Of a stretch of 64,000 nucleotides of DNA, positions 19,368 through 27,775 are shown piece after piece (positions within the stretch are counted from its first letter, which is position 1; every line of letters starts with the position of its first letter). The stretch is from Acidobacteriota bacterium (GTDB taxonomy: Bacteria; Acidobacteriota; Terriglobia; Acidiferrales; UBA7541), in contig QHZD01000027.1 of assembly GCA_003225315.1 (NCBI GenBank), positions 38,669-102,668 of the forward strand. The letters run 5' to 3'. Made by a program: the position numbers and the translations under genes. The notes under the pieces are model-generated. The model was not told where the DNA came from. It saw only the letters and a list, made by a program, of their open reading frames with translations, and made no database searches.

Positions 19368-21701
19368 TTAAAGGGCCTCGGAGTCATCATCGCGATCGCG
19401 GGAGACGCGATGAGCAATGGCATCGGACTCATTTTCATGCGGAGCTTCAAGAGCTTCCTGGGGACCATATCCATACGAATAGGGATAATACCGGTAGGAG
19501 TAGTAGTAGTCCGGCGCGCTGGCATCCACGGCGTTGAGAACGACGCCGAGGATGTGGCACTTGACGCTGCTTAGCAGGTCGCGCGTGCGAGTGAAGGCTT
19601 CCTTGGGTGTTTCGCCGCTGCGAACGACGAGGAGCACGCCATCGGCCTGCACGGAAAGAATCACGGCATCGGTAGCGGCCATAATGGGAGGCGAGTCGAT
19701 GACAATGAATTTGAATTTGGCGCGGAGCTCGGCGATGGCGTCTGCGAGCTTGTGGGAGGAAAGCAAATCCGCGGGATTCGGAGGAAGAGGTCCCGTAGGA
19801 ATGGCAACGAGATTGGGAATTGCGGGATGCGGGACGGACACGAAATCAAGACTGGAAACACCCGCGAGATAGGAACTCAGCCCCGCGTATTTTCCAGCGG
19901 CTAAATTGAGGAGACGGCCGATGCCGGGTTTGCGAAGGTCTGCATCCACCAGCACCGTGCTGTCTCCCAACTGCGCGAGCGTGACAGCAAGATTCGCGGC
20001 AGCAGTGGTCTTGCCTTCGCGTGGAAGAGCACTGGTGACCAGAATGACTTGAGGCGGATGGTCGGCCTGCGAGAGCAGAATGGAAGTTCGCAAAGCACGA
20101 AACGCTTCCGACATCTGCGATTTGGGCAAGTGCTGGGCAACCAGCTCGATGCGTGCATCATGTCCGTTGGACGAGAGGCCTTGAAAGAAGCCGTGGCGCT
20201 TGCTGCTGCCGTTCGAGCTGGCAAATTGCGGAACGACGGCGAGGGAAGGCAGCCGCGAGAGGGTTTCAACGTCATCCGGGGACTTCACGGTGTTGTCGAG
20301 GTACTCGCGCATCAGAGCCAAACCGATGCCGCCGACCAAACCCACGAGAAAAGCGAGCGCAATGTTGCGAGTCTTGGCAGGACGCGCGGGTGTGGAAGGA
20401 ATCATAGCGGGGTCCACGACACGGATGTTGGAAGAGCGCAGTCCCTGGGAAATGGCGGTTTCCTTCAGCTTGGTCATGAGGCCTTCGTAGAGAGTCTTGT
20501 TGGCTTCCGCCTCGCGCTTAAGGATGTTGTACTCGACAAGTTTTCCCGCCATCTGATTGGTGTCCGCTTTTTGCTGGTCGAGGGCCCGCGTGAGCAGCGC
20601 TTCACGCTGCTGCGCTTCGTGGTAATCGCTCTCGAGGACGTCCAGGATTTTCTGTTTCTCTTTTTCGATGGTTTGGTCAAATTCCTTTATTTGAGCCTGG
20701 AGGCGCTGCACCTTGGGGAAATTGGGACCGTATTGGGCCAAGGCGTCGGTGTACTGGGAGGCGGCATCGCTACGCTTCTTGAACAAATCGCCGAGTGCCG
20801 AGTTGTTTTGAACTTCTGGTACGGCGTCGAGATTGCCGGCTTTGGCAAACTGGTAGAGCGATTCCTTCTTCAGGCGTTCGCTCTGCGCGTCGGTCAACTG
20901 CTTGTTGATGTCCGAGAGCCGCTGCGTAGTGATGTTCTGCTTGTCGTCGAGCGTCCAAATCTGGTTTTGGCGTTCGTAAGCGATGCGGGTGTCCTCGGAC
21001 TTCTGCACCCTGATCTTCAACTCACCGAGCTGGTCGGCGAGCCAAGTGGAAGCCTGAGTGGTGGCCTCGTACTTACTCCGGAAATTCTGCTCGATGTAGG
21101 AAGCTATATGGGCGTTTACGATGCGCGCCGCGAGCCGGGGATCAGTAGATTCAAAACTGACGTCCATCAGGCGGCTGTTAGGAACCCGTTTCACACTGAG
21201 ACTTCCCAAGAATTCAGCGAGCTCGGGCGGACGCTTCTGGTTCGCGAGGCTGCCGCTGGCGACGGCTTCCGATGGCCCGTTTGGTGAAGAAAACTCCGGT
21301 CGCGTGGAGAGAGCATTATTACGAATGGTTAGGAGGGCGAGTGTTTCGCTTGTGAGGATCTTGGATTGCGTCTCAATGTAGTTTTCGAGATCCATCATGT
21401 ATTCGTAGGACTCGGCACCCTGGAAGGGAAGAATGTTGGCGTTCTCGCGATCAATCTCAATGCGGGCCGTGCCCACGTAGACGGGCTGCATGCGGAAAGT
21501 GGCGATGGCCACAATGGTGACGACGGCAAGCATGAAAGAGAGAATCAACCACTGGTGTTTCCGCAAGATCAGCAGATAGTCGTAAAGGTGGGGTTCGCGT
21601 GGGGAAAGTTCAAAGCTGGGAACGCGACTCTGCAAGGAGACAAGCTCGACGGCGCCGTTGGAGCCGTTCTCACGCGGCACGAGTTTGTTTTCGTCGGCCA
21701 T
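19368..21701 (-). CDS. Wzc-like polysaccharide co-polymerase with tyrosine kinase domain
   Basis: 777 residues. The N-terminal Wzz domain has a membrane helix at about 50-70 and a second at about 430-450, enclosing a long periplasmic coiled-coil region. The C-terminal BY-kinase domain has Walker A LPREGKTT (about 560-567), Walker A' VLVDAD (about 583-588) and Walker B FIVIDSPP. A tail with nine Tyr between 732 and 746 (YYYSYRYYPYSYGY) is the expected autophosphorylation cluster. Such proteins control chain length and export with a Wza-type outer-membrane protein, encoded directly upstream with a 2-bp gap. Confidence 0.94.
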   Translation of the reverse strand: MADENKLVPRENGSNGAVELVSLQSRVPSFELSPREPHLYDYLLILRKHQWLILSFMLAVVTIVAIATFRMQPVYVGTARIEIDRENANILPFQGAESYEYMMDLENYIETQSKILTSETLALLTIRNNALSTRPEFSSPNGPSEAVASGSLANQKRPPELAEFLGSLSVKRVPNSRLMDVSFESTDPRLAARIVNAHIASYIEQNFRSKYEATTQASTWLADQLGELKIRVQKSEDTRIAYERQNQIWTLDDKQNITTQRLSDINKQLTDAQSERLKKESLYQFAKAGNLDAVPEVQNNSALGDLFKKRSDAASQYTDALAQYGPNFPKVQRLQAQIKEFDQTIEKEKQKILDVLESDYHEAQQREALLTRALDQQKADTNQMAGKLVEYNILKREAEANKTLYEGLMTKLKETAISQGLRSSNIRVVDPAMIPSTPARPAKTRNIALAFLVGLVGGIGLALMREYLDNTVKSPDDVETLSRLPSLAVVPQFASSNGSSKRHGFFQGLSSNGHDARIELVAQHLPKSQMSEAFRALRTSILLSQADHPPQVILVTSALPREGKTTAAANLAVTLAQLGDSTVLVDADLRKPGIGRLLNLAAGKYAGLSSYLAGVSSLDFVSVPHPAIPNLVAIPTGPLPPNPADLLSSHKLADAIAELRAKFKFIVIDSPPIMAATDAVILSVQADGVLLVVRSGETPKEAFTRTRDLLSSVKCHILGVVLNAVDASAPDYYYSYRYYPYSYGYGPQEALEAPHENESDAIAHRVSRDRDDDSEAL

Positions 21702-21703
21702 TG

Positions 21704-22837
21704 TTAGCGGTACGCGACTCGATAGAGAGCAATGCCGGTCCCCAGAGCAATTCCCAATTCCACGGTGCGCAGCATAGCCTTCCTCGCGGCACTGTCCGGG
21801 ACGTACAAAATGTCGCTGGGCTGCAGCTGAACGTCCTCCGCCTGGCGCGCCATCACCTTCTTAAGATCGACAACAACTTCATGCTGCTGCCCCTGAGCGT
21901 CTTTGCGGACGATAACGGCATGATCCTTTTTCGCGGTGGAGTTCAAACCACCGGCCAGAGCCAAAACTTTCAACGTAGTCATCTGCCCGCGGTCATTGGC
22001 AAGAACGAATCCGCCAGGCCTGCTGACGGCGCCCAAAACATAGACGATTCCGGAGTGAGGGACCGTAACGATGTCGCCGGCCTGAAGAATAATATTGTTG
22101 GCAGCGTCGCCGCTTTCCATCAGCTCGTTTAGATTAATCGTGATGGTATTGGACAAAGCAGGAGGATCAGCCGGCGCAGCAGGGTTTGCGGAGGACTTGG
22201 AGACCGCTGTGTCGGAAGGCGCGGCCACGGGGGCAGAACCCTCCGGGCCAATTGCTGGAGGCTCCAATGGATCGGACGACGCTTCCTGAGAAGGCCGATT
22301 CACAATCACCGTGTCGCCGGCGTCATTGGCAACGCCTCCCGCTTCCGCCAGGACTTCCAGAAGCGTGACGGGTCGGTCGGCTTGGTAAACCATGGGATGT
22401 GAGACGGCCCCAACGACAGTGATGGGCTTGCTCTTTCTCTCTTTGACTGCGACGCTTACTTCGGCATGAGAAACCAGGCCACTGGATTCGAGGACTTCAG
22501 CAATCTTCTGTTCGGCCTGGACTTCCGTCAGTCCGGCAACGTGCAAGCGAACAGGGACAAGAGGAATGCCAATGGACCCGGTCTGGCTAACGCGCACTTC
22601 CCGGCTAAGCTCTTTTACATCGAAGACTTCGAGGTCCAGCAGGTCGCCATTGCCAATGACATAGTCATGCGGCATGACCCGCGCGGCGGCAGACATCGAA
22701 CGTATACGGTCGTTGACTTGTTGAGGCGTCTCGAGAACGGCCTGCTGAGCGCCACTGGATGGGGGCAGAACCAGAGACACTAGAAGGACAGCCGAAGCGC
22801 AAAACGACACCAACGCACCCAGTCTGACTGGCTGCAT
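21704..22837 (-). CDS. polysaccharide export outer-membrane protein (Wza-like, SLBB)
   Basis: 377 residues with a signal peptide (hydrophobic 8-26, cut near SSGA). A Poly_export domain (MPHDYVIGNGDLLDLEVF onward, residues about 55-130) is followed by two SLBB domains: one at about 140-185 and one after a Pro/Ala-rich insertion at about 245-330. The insertion between the SLBB domains (SDTAVSKSSANPAAPADPP) is longer than usual and low in complexity. It ends with a short hydrophobic segment. It forms the periplasmic/outer-membrane conduit matched to the Wzc-like kinase. Confidence 0.92.
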   Translation of the reverse strand: MQPVRLGALVSFCASAVLLVSLVLPPSSGAQQAVLETPQQVNDRIRSMSAAARVMPHDYVIGNGDLLDLEVFDVKELSREVRVSQTGSIGIPLVPVRLHVAGLTEVQAEQKIAEVLESSGLVSHAEVSVAVKERKSKPITVVGAVSHPMVYQADRPVTLLEVLAEAGGVANDAGDTVIVNRPSQEASSDPLEPPAIGPEGSAPVAAPSDTAVSKSSANPAAPADPPALSNTITINLNELMESGDAANNIILQAGDIVTVPHSGIVYVLGAVSRPGGFVLANDRGQMTTLKVLALAGGLNSTAKKDHAVIVRKDAQGQQHEVVVDLKKVMARQAEDVQLQPSDILYVPDSAARKAMLRTVELGIALGTGIALYRVAYR

Positions 22838-22886
22838 GAGATAGATGACCCCGCCGTTGATTATACAGCGACAAGGCTCAATTCAA

Positions 22887-24155
22887 TCAGTGATTTGCGG
22901 GATCTCGATGGCGCGGGCGTCCGGGAGCGGGCAACGGAGGCGTAGACGCCATCTCCGTGGTTGCCAAGTGGGCCATAAGAAAGAACAGAAGAGCATTCGA
23001 TGGGATATGTAAGTTGAAATCGACCAGGCTATGCACGAGAAAGCCGACGCAAGCCACCAGGCCGCAGAGCTGCAAAGCTCCGGCAAAGGAGTTGTGCAAC
23101 TGAAGTAGTCGCTTCAGAGATTCTCTGAACAAAACGCCCAGAAACCAAGCGCAACAAAGTCCTCCGAGAACTCCAGTTTCGGCGAGGGCCTCGAGGTAGT
23201 CGTTGTGTGTGTGGTTGACGATTCTACCATCGTAGAGCGATTCGTAAGGCGGATAGACGATCTGGAGAGTGCCGAGTCCCGTTCCGGCAAAGGGGTGATG
23301 GAGGAAGATTTGCCACGTGTCCCGCCGCATGGAAGCGCGCTTCCCAGCGGTGACCTCGAGCGACTGAAACGAGGAAAAGCGCTGCAAGACCTGATCGACG
23401 CCGAGCCAGGAAACCATCATCAACGCAAGCAGTAGAACGGTGGCACCGGCAAACAATTGCTTTCCCTTCGCGCGTCGCTGAATGATTGCCAGAGCCAACA
23501 CGGCCAGCTCGACGCCAAAACTGACGATGCCCCCCCGCGAAGCAGAGAGGAAAAGCGCGCCGATGGGGATAATTGCGAATAGACCGACGACAGGCCAGCG
23601 TTCCCGTCGAACTCTGCCCAAGACAAGGGGAACGAGAGACAGCGGGAGAATTAATTCTACGAAGCCTGCGAAGTGATTGCGATTCACGTAGGGCCCGAAT
23701 GGAATCCCGCCGTATTCCATCTCGCGAAACCAATAGAGCTTTCCATTAAAGGTAAGGTGCTGGAGAACGCCAAAAAGGCTGACTAGGAATCCAAAAAACA
23801 TCCCGAACCAAATGAACCCTCGCCAGTCCTGAAGGGCGCGGAAAGCTTGGACGGCAAGAAAGAGGAGGACGAGGTCCGAGACGAGGAGAAGAAGTTCCAT
23901 CCGCGTGCTGTAAGAAGAAGCGGTGCCATGAAAAGCCAACTGTCCCAATACAATCAACGAAAGAGCTGCGAGGGGAGGGAGAAGAGGAGAAATAATAACC
24001 TCGTCTTCTTGCGTGAAATAGATCCACACAGCCCAGGCGAGAAACAGCAATCCGGCGCCGGTTTCAAAGACGGCTCGCGCCCAATCCTCCACACCTCCGT
24101 GCGCAGCAACGGCAAACACGGCCAGCGCGCAAATGCCAAAACGCAGCAACCTCAT
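22887..24155 (-). CDS. O-antigen ligase/polymerase family membrane protein (Wzy_C)
   Basis: 422 residues with about ten membrane helices. The Wzy_C signature is the large periplasmic loop containing HHPFAGTGLGTLQIVYPPYE and NHTHNDYLEALAETGVLG (about 295-345), where the NHxHNxYL motif is typical of WaaL/Wzy proteins. It would polymerise lipid-linked repeat units or ligate the finished glycan. Its start overlaps the stop of the TPR gene by 4 bp. Confidence 0.93.
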   Translation of the reverse strand: MRLLRFGICALAVFAVAAHGGVEDWARAVFETGAGLLFLAWAVWIYFTQEDEVIISPLLPPLAALSLIVLGQLAFHGTASSYSTRMELLLLVSDLVLLFLAVQAFRALQDWRGFIWFGMFFGFLVSLFGVLQHLTFNGKLYWFREMEYGGIPFGPYVNRNHFAGFVELILPLSLVPLVLGRVRRERWPVVGLFAIIPIGALFLSASRGGIVSFGVELAVLALAIIQRRAKGKQLFAGATVLLLALMMVSWLGVDQVLQRFSSFQSLEVTAGKRASMRRDTWQIFLHHPFAGTGLGTLQIVYPPYESLYDGRIVNHTHNDYLEALAETGVLGGLCCAWFLGVLFRESLKRLLQLHNSFAGALQLCGLVACVGFLVHSLVDFNLHIPSNALLFFLMAHLATTEMASTPPLPAPGRPRHRDPANH

Positions 24156-25447
24156 GGTTTGGGATACTCCGCAAGCTCCGGAACCAAGGCGACGTCATCC
24201 ACCCAGGCCGTTCCTTGAATCTTGTTGTCGGCTTCCTCACTGGGAGAACGGACCAAGCAAACTTGCAATTCCTGAACATCCTTTCCTGAGGACCAAGGCA
24301 ACTGGACAAGTGTCCAAGGAGTAGTTCCGTGACCTTCCGCTGTGGCGGCGTAGGACGTGTCCTGGATTCCGATTGGATGAAGCTGGAAACGGATTCCCTG
24401 ATCAGAAGTGAGTGCTCTGGTTCTGACCCAGGCGGAGAAACGATAAGTGGCGAAAGGCTGCACCGGGATGTTATGGCAAACGCCGGCGAAATTAATATTG
24501 GAGTTCCCTTCAAAGATCAAACGCAAGGAGCGCTTGCCGGAATGTTTCTCTTGAGTGTCGAGGCCGATTTGGACACCGCGAGATGCTTCGGAAATCAGCC
24601 AGGAGAAACCGCCATTCTTGACATTTGATTCGAATCCGCCGTCCCACAAAACCGAGCCCGGGGGTCCTTGCAAATCAGCCAGGCCGGCAAAAAGGACCGC
24701 CTGGTCCCAGACTCGGCTGGCTTCCGCGATGCGGCGTTCCATCATCAGCGCGCTGACGACGGGAAAAGATTCGGGCAAGGAAATGCGGGGGCGCAGGAAG
24801 ACGAGCCGGTCCCAAACTTTAAGCGCATTTTGGGTGTGGCCGTCTTCCGATTGCTCCCGAATCACATCGATATATGCATCGCTGATGGGCGGCAGGACAC
24901 TATCCAGCGCGATCTCGAAGCTGGAACCGGCGTGCAGGGAGCGTGAGAAGGCTTCCGCAGCGCGCCTGGGATCAGCTTCGACAGCAAGACGCATTTCCGC
25001 GAATGCCGGCTCAAGCTCTTCCTGCCGCAACAGGAAATTTCCGTAGCTCCAAGAAACCTCGGCAGAAAGCGGATAAACCTTCTTGGCGTGCAGATAGGCG
25101 TCACGCGCCGCAGCGAGGTTGTCGTCGGATTCGTAGGAGGCGGCAAGATCCAGCCACGATTGCCAGGACGCCGGATTCAACGAGAGCGCCGAAAGGTAGG
25201 AACGAATGGCACGCGCGACGTCTGGATCTGCGGGGTTGTACTGCCAATAGCGGCCGAGGAGATACCAGTTGCGCGGATCGACGGGCTCGAGGCGTGTGGC
25301 GCGTTCAATGGCTTCAGCAGTTTGCAAACCAGCATAGTGGACCGCAAACGCATTTCGAATGCTGAAAAAAGAAAGGACGAACGCAACAGCGAGAGAAGCA
25401 GCGACAAGTGCCGCCCGCCGCGCATTGCTGGAGAGACGCAGAATCAT
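24152..25447 (-). CDS. membrane-anchored TPR protein with C-terminal jelly-roll-like domain
   Basis: 431 residues. One N-terminal membrane helix (about 12-32) is followed by TPR-like helical pairs (RNWYLLGRYW, ARAIRSYLSALSLNPASWQSWLDLAASY). From about residue 265 the protein becomes beta-rich (VLWDGGFESNVKNGGFSW, SLRLIFEGNSNINFAGV, TYRFSAWVRT), the pattern of a carbohydrate-binding-like domain. It opens the second polysaccharide operon and may act as an assembly scaffold or accessory to the polymerase. Confidence 0.75.
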   Translation of the reverse strand: MILRLSSNARRAALVAASLAVAFVLSFFSIRNAFAVHYAGLQTAEAIERATRLEPVDPRNWYLLGRYWQYNPADPDVARAIRSYLSALSLNPASWQSWLDLAASYESDDNLAAARDAYLHAKKVYPLSAEVSWSYGNFLLRQEELEPAFAEMRLAVEADPRRAAEAFSRSLHAGSSFEIALDSVLPPISDAYIDVIREQSEDGHTQNALKVWDRLVFLRPRISLPESFPVVSALMMERRIAEASRVWDQAVLFAGLADLQGPPGSVLWDGGFESNVKNGGFSWLISEASRGVQIGLDTQEKHSGKRSLRLIFEGNSNINFAGVCHNIPVQPFATYRFSAWVRTRALTSDQGIRFQLHPIGIQDTSYAATAEGHGTTPWTLVQLPWSSGKDVQELQVCLVRSPSEEADNKIQGTAWVDDVALVPELAEYPKP

Positions 25448-25504
25448 TCTCCGGTACTGTGCCTAGAGCGCTTCAGAGTTGCAAGACAAAAGAAGGTCGA
25501 ATCG

Positions 25505-25525
25505 CGGGAGAACGGGGTTCTCCCG
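25505..25525. repeat. perfect inverted repeat CGGGAGAAC-GGG-GTTCTCCCG
   Basis: Nine-bp perfect arms with a 3-base loop. It sits about 60 bp upstream of the leftward TPR gene and about 60 bp upstream of the -35 of the rightward operon. There is no T-tract on either side, so an operator or RNA hairpin in the leftward leader is more likely than a terminator. Confidence 0.6.
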
Positions 25526-25581
25526 TATCTTTCAGAGATCGAATTTCCTTGCACCACAAATCTACGGAAAAAATCACACAA

Positions 25582-25610
25582 TTGCCGTAGAAAAGTGCTA
25601 ACAGTACAAT
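25582..25610 (+). promoter_or_regulatory. sigma70-like promoter of the lasso peptide cluster
   Basis: TTGCCG (25582-25587), a 17-bp spacer and TACAAT (25605-25610), close to the consensus at both boxes. It would start transcription near 25617, giving a leader of about 160 nt before the TTG start of the cyclase gene. Confidence 0.6.
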
Positions 25611-25777
25611 GAAGTTCAACCAAGCTGCGTTTTGCAATGAAATACGAGACTCGCCGGAGGGAGTTTGCTTTAGGGCGTGAGCTTAGGCGGGATGGGCGCC
25701 GGTTTTTCGAGCTGACCGAAAGTCAGTGTTCTTTTCAAATGTAAGGACAAGGGTACTCGAATGGAAAGGCAAGCTGA

Positions 25778-27607
25778 TTGAGCGGCATCGTCGGCATCTA
25801 CCATCGGGACGGCAAACCGATCGAGCGGACACTTTTGCAGTCCCTCGTGGATTTTCTGGCTTACCGCGGCCCGGATTCGCGTGAGTGTTGGATGGAAGGC
25901 TCCGTCGGTTTGGGCCACACCATGCTGCGAACCACGTACGAATCTCTGGACGAGTGTCAGCCTGCAAGCTTCGATGGGCGACTCTGGATCACGGCCGACG
26001 CGAGACTGGATGCCAGGACAGAACTCTTACAGGAACTTAAGCGACGCGGAGACGAATTGCAGCCCGGAGCTCCGGATTCCGAGCTGATCCTGCAGGCATA
26101 TGCCGCGTGGGGCGCAGCTTGTGTAGATCATTTGCGCGGAGATTTTTCGTTTGGCATCTGGGACGCGCAGAGCAAGCAACTGTTTTGCGCGCGAGATCAT
26201 TTCGGAATAAAACCTTTCTACTATGCCGCGATCGGTCCCCTGCTTGTCTTCAGCAACACGCTGGACTGCATCCGCAAGCATCCCGCTGTCTCCACGCGAT
26301 TGAACGACCTTGCCATTTCTGATTTTCTCCTTTTCGACATGATCAGGGAATCTGGAGCTACCTCTTTCGCCGACATCCAGAGGCTGCCGCCTGCACACGT
26401 CCTTGTCTGTAACGAAGACGCAATCTCTCTTCGCCGCTATTGGGTATTGCCCGCGAGTGCCCCCATCCACCACGCGCGACCGGCCGAATGCGTCGAGCAA
26501 TTCCACGAACTGCTGGATCGCGTTGTAGCGGACCGGCTGAGAACAAACAGTGTGGGTATTCTGATGAGTGGTGGACTTGATTCGCCTACCCTGGCCGCTA
26601 GTGCCCGTCGGATCTTAAATGGAGATGCGACTGACACCAGAGTGCAGGCATACACTGAGGTCTTTGAAAGTTTGATTCCCCACGAAGAGCACCATTTCGC
26701 GGGTCTTGTGGCGCAGGCTTTGAGAATCCCGATCGAATTTCAAGTGAGGGATGAGATGGGCCTGTGGAAATATCTGAATCACCATGACCATCAGTGGCCT
26801 GAACCCTCGCATGTACCCTGTTCGGATGGGGGACTTGCACAAATGCGCCAGGTCGCGGTCTGTAGTCGCGTGGCGCTGACTGGGTTTGGAGGCGATCCAG
26901 CGTTATCCTGTTTGCTTTCTGTTCATTTCTTGCAACTGCTCAAGAAGAAGCAGTTTTGGCGAGCGCTGGTGGATGTGATTCGATATCTGGCGGCCGATGG
27001 CCGATTTTCGCGGCTGTACGTGCGCACCCGCTGGGAGCGATGGTTTGCTTCCAAGAGCCAAGGGCCCTACTACCCGGCATGGCTTAACCCCGACCTGGAG
27101 AAACGGCTGAGCTTGCGCGAGCGGTGGAAAATGTTGAGCAGGAATACTGCTCCGAATGAAGCTGTTCGTCCTGTTGCCTATGAAGCGATGACCGACCCTA
27201 TGTGGCCAGTTTTGTTTGAAGGATACGACTGCGGAGTCACGGGAGTTCCTGTGGAGGTCCGACATCCCTTTTTTGATTTGCGATTGGTTGATTTCTTGCT
27301 AGGCTTGGCTGCACTGCCGTGGTGTTCCGACAAAGAGTTGCTGCGCGAGGCCAGTCGTGGTGTCCTGCCGGATGCAGTGCGTCTGCGACGCAAGTCGCCC
27401 CTTTTGGCAGACCCGTTGATCGCGCTTCTCAAGCGGCCAGAGTCGGCGTGGGTCGATTCGTTTAAGGCTGTACCCGAGCTGGGTCGATACGTGGATCGGA
27501 AATGCATTCCGAAAGTTTTTGGAGAGAAGGATGCCTGGACTGCGTGGATTCATCTTCGGCCACTGAGTCTGAACTTTTGGTTGCGGTCGCTGGCGGCAAC
27601 GGGATAA
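25778..27607 (+). CDS. asparagine-synthetase-like lasso peptide cyclase (C protein)
   Basis: 609 residues from a TTG with AAAGG eight bases upstream. The N-terminal class II glutaminase fold is recognisable (GIVGIYHRDG, AYRGPDS, GDFSFGIWD 121-129, RDHFGIKPFYY 139-149), but the residue after the initiator, the catalytic Cys of asparagine synthetase, is Ser. The C-terminal domain keeps the ATP-pyrophosphatase P-loop SGGLDS at 264-269. A lost glutaminase nucleophile with a retained adenylation loop is the pattern of lasso cyclases, which activate an Asp/Glu side chain for macrolactam formation. The precursor gene begins 19 bp downstream. An asparagine-forming enzyme using ammonia remains possible. 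Confidence 0.82.
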   Translation: MSGIVGIYHRDGKPIERTLLQSLVDFLAYRGPDSRECWMEGSVGLGHTMLRTTYESLDECQPASFDGRLWITADARLDARTELLQELKRRGDELQPGAPDSELILQAYAAWGAACVDHLRGDFSFGIWDAQSKQLFCARDHFGIKPFYYAAIGPLLVFSNTLDCIRKHPAVSTRLNDLAISDFLLFDMIRESGATSFADIQRLPPAHVLVCNEDAISLRRYWVLPASAPIHHARPAECVEQFHELLDRVVADRLRTNSVGILMSGGLDSPTLAASARRILNGDATDTRVQAYTEVFESLIPHEEHHFAGLVAQALRIPIEFQVRDEMGLWKYLNHHDHQWPEPSHVPCSDGGLAQMRQVAVCSRVALTGFGGDPALSCLLSVHFLQLLKKKQFWRALVDVIRYLAADGRFSRLYVRTRWERWFASKSQGPYYPAWLNPDLEKRLSLRERWKMLSRNTAPNEAVRPVAYEAMTDPMWPVLFEGYDCGVTGVPVEVRHPFFDLRLVDFLLGLAALPWCSDKELLREASRGVLPDAVRLRRKSPLLADPLIALLKRPESAWVDSFKAVPELGRYVDRKCIPKVFGEKDAWTAWIHLRPLSLNFWLRSLAATG

Positions 27608-27626
27608 ACTTGTTTGGAGGCGCCTA

Positions 27627-27770
27627 GTGACGTCGAATTCTCGGGAGTGCGGCAAGAAAAAACCGTATCAAAAACCTAACCTCCGAGTTTATGGAGATGT
27701 CCAAGCGCTGACCGGTGCCGTAAACATGGGCGCAAAAACTGACGCCCAATTCATGAACAAGACAGGATAG
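27627..27770 (+). CDS. lasso-type RiPP precursor peptide (47 aa, GTG start)
   Basis: A 47-codon frame, GTG at 27627 to TAG at 27768-27770, preceded by GGAGG at 27616-27620 with ideal 6-base spacing. The leader holds the motif Y14-x-x-P17-x-L19, recognised by RRE proteins of lasso pathways, then YGDV and LT. Thr-29 sits at -2 if cleavage follows G30, giving the core AVNMGAKTDAQFMNKTG. Its Asp is core residue 9, the right place for a nine-member macrolactam ring closing on Ala-1. The gene lies between the cyclase and a kinase gene (5-bp gap). Ring formation is inferred; the leader match, ribosome site and context are seen. Confidence 0.88.
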   Translation: MTSNSRECGKKKPYQKPNLRVYGDVQALTGAVNMGAKTDAQFMNKTG

Positions 27771-27775
27771 GATGT

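Larger units (their letters stand above)
25448..25777. other. 330-bp divergent intergenic region between polysaccharide operon and lasso cluster
   Basis: It holds the promoter for the rightward lasso operon (25582-25610), a perfect 9-bp hairpin (25505-25525) and a 35-codon frame (25637-25744, MKYETRRREF...SFQM) lying in the predicted 5' leader. I see no convincing leftward promoter for the TPR gene. Confidence 0.6.

Noticed and set aside
18591..19574. 327-residue plus-strand frame
   Set aside because: Antisense to the epimerase gene and without recognisable motifs.
20049..21287. 412-residue plus-strand frame
   Set aside because: Antisense to the Wzc-like kinase gene, whose Walker motifs and Tyr tail are clear.
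25609..25680. 23-codon frame considered as a lasso precursor
   Set aside because: It starts inside the predicted -10 box, has no ribosome site and no leader or core motif; the 27627-27770 frame fits all criteria.
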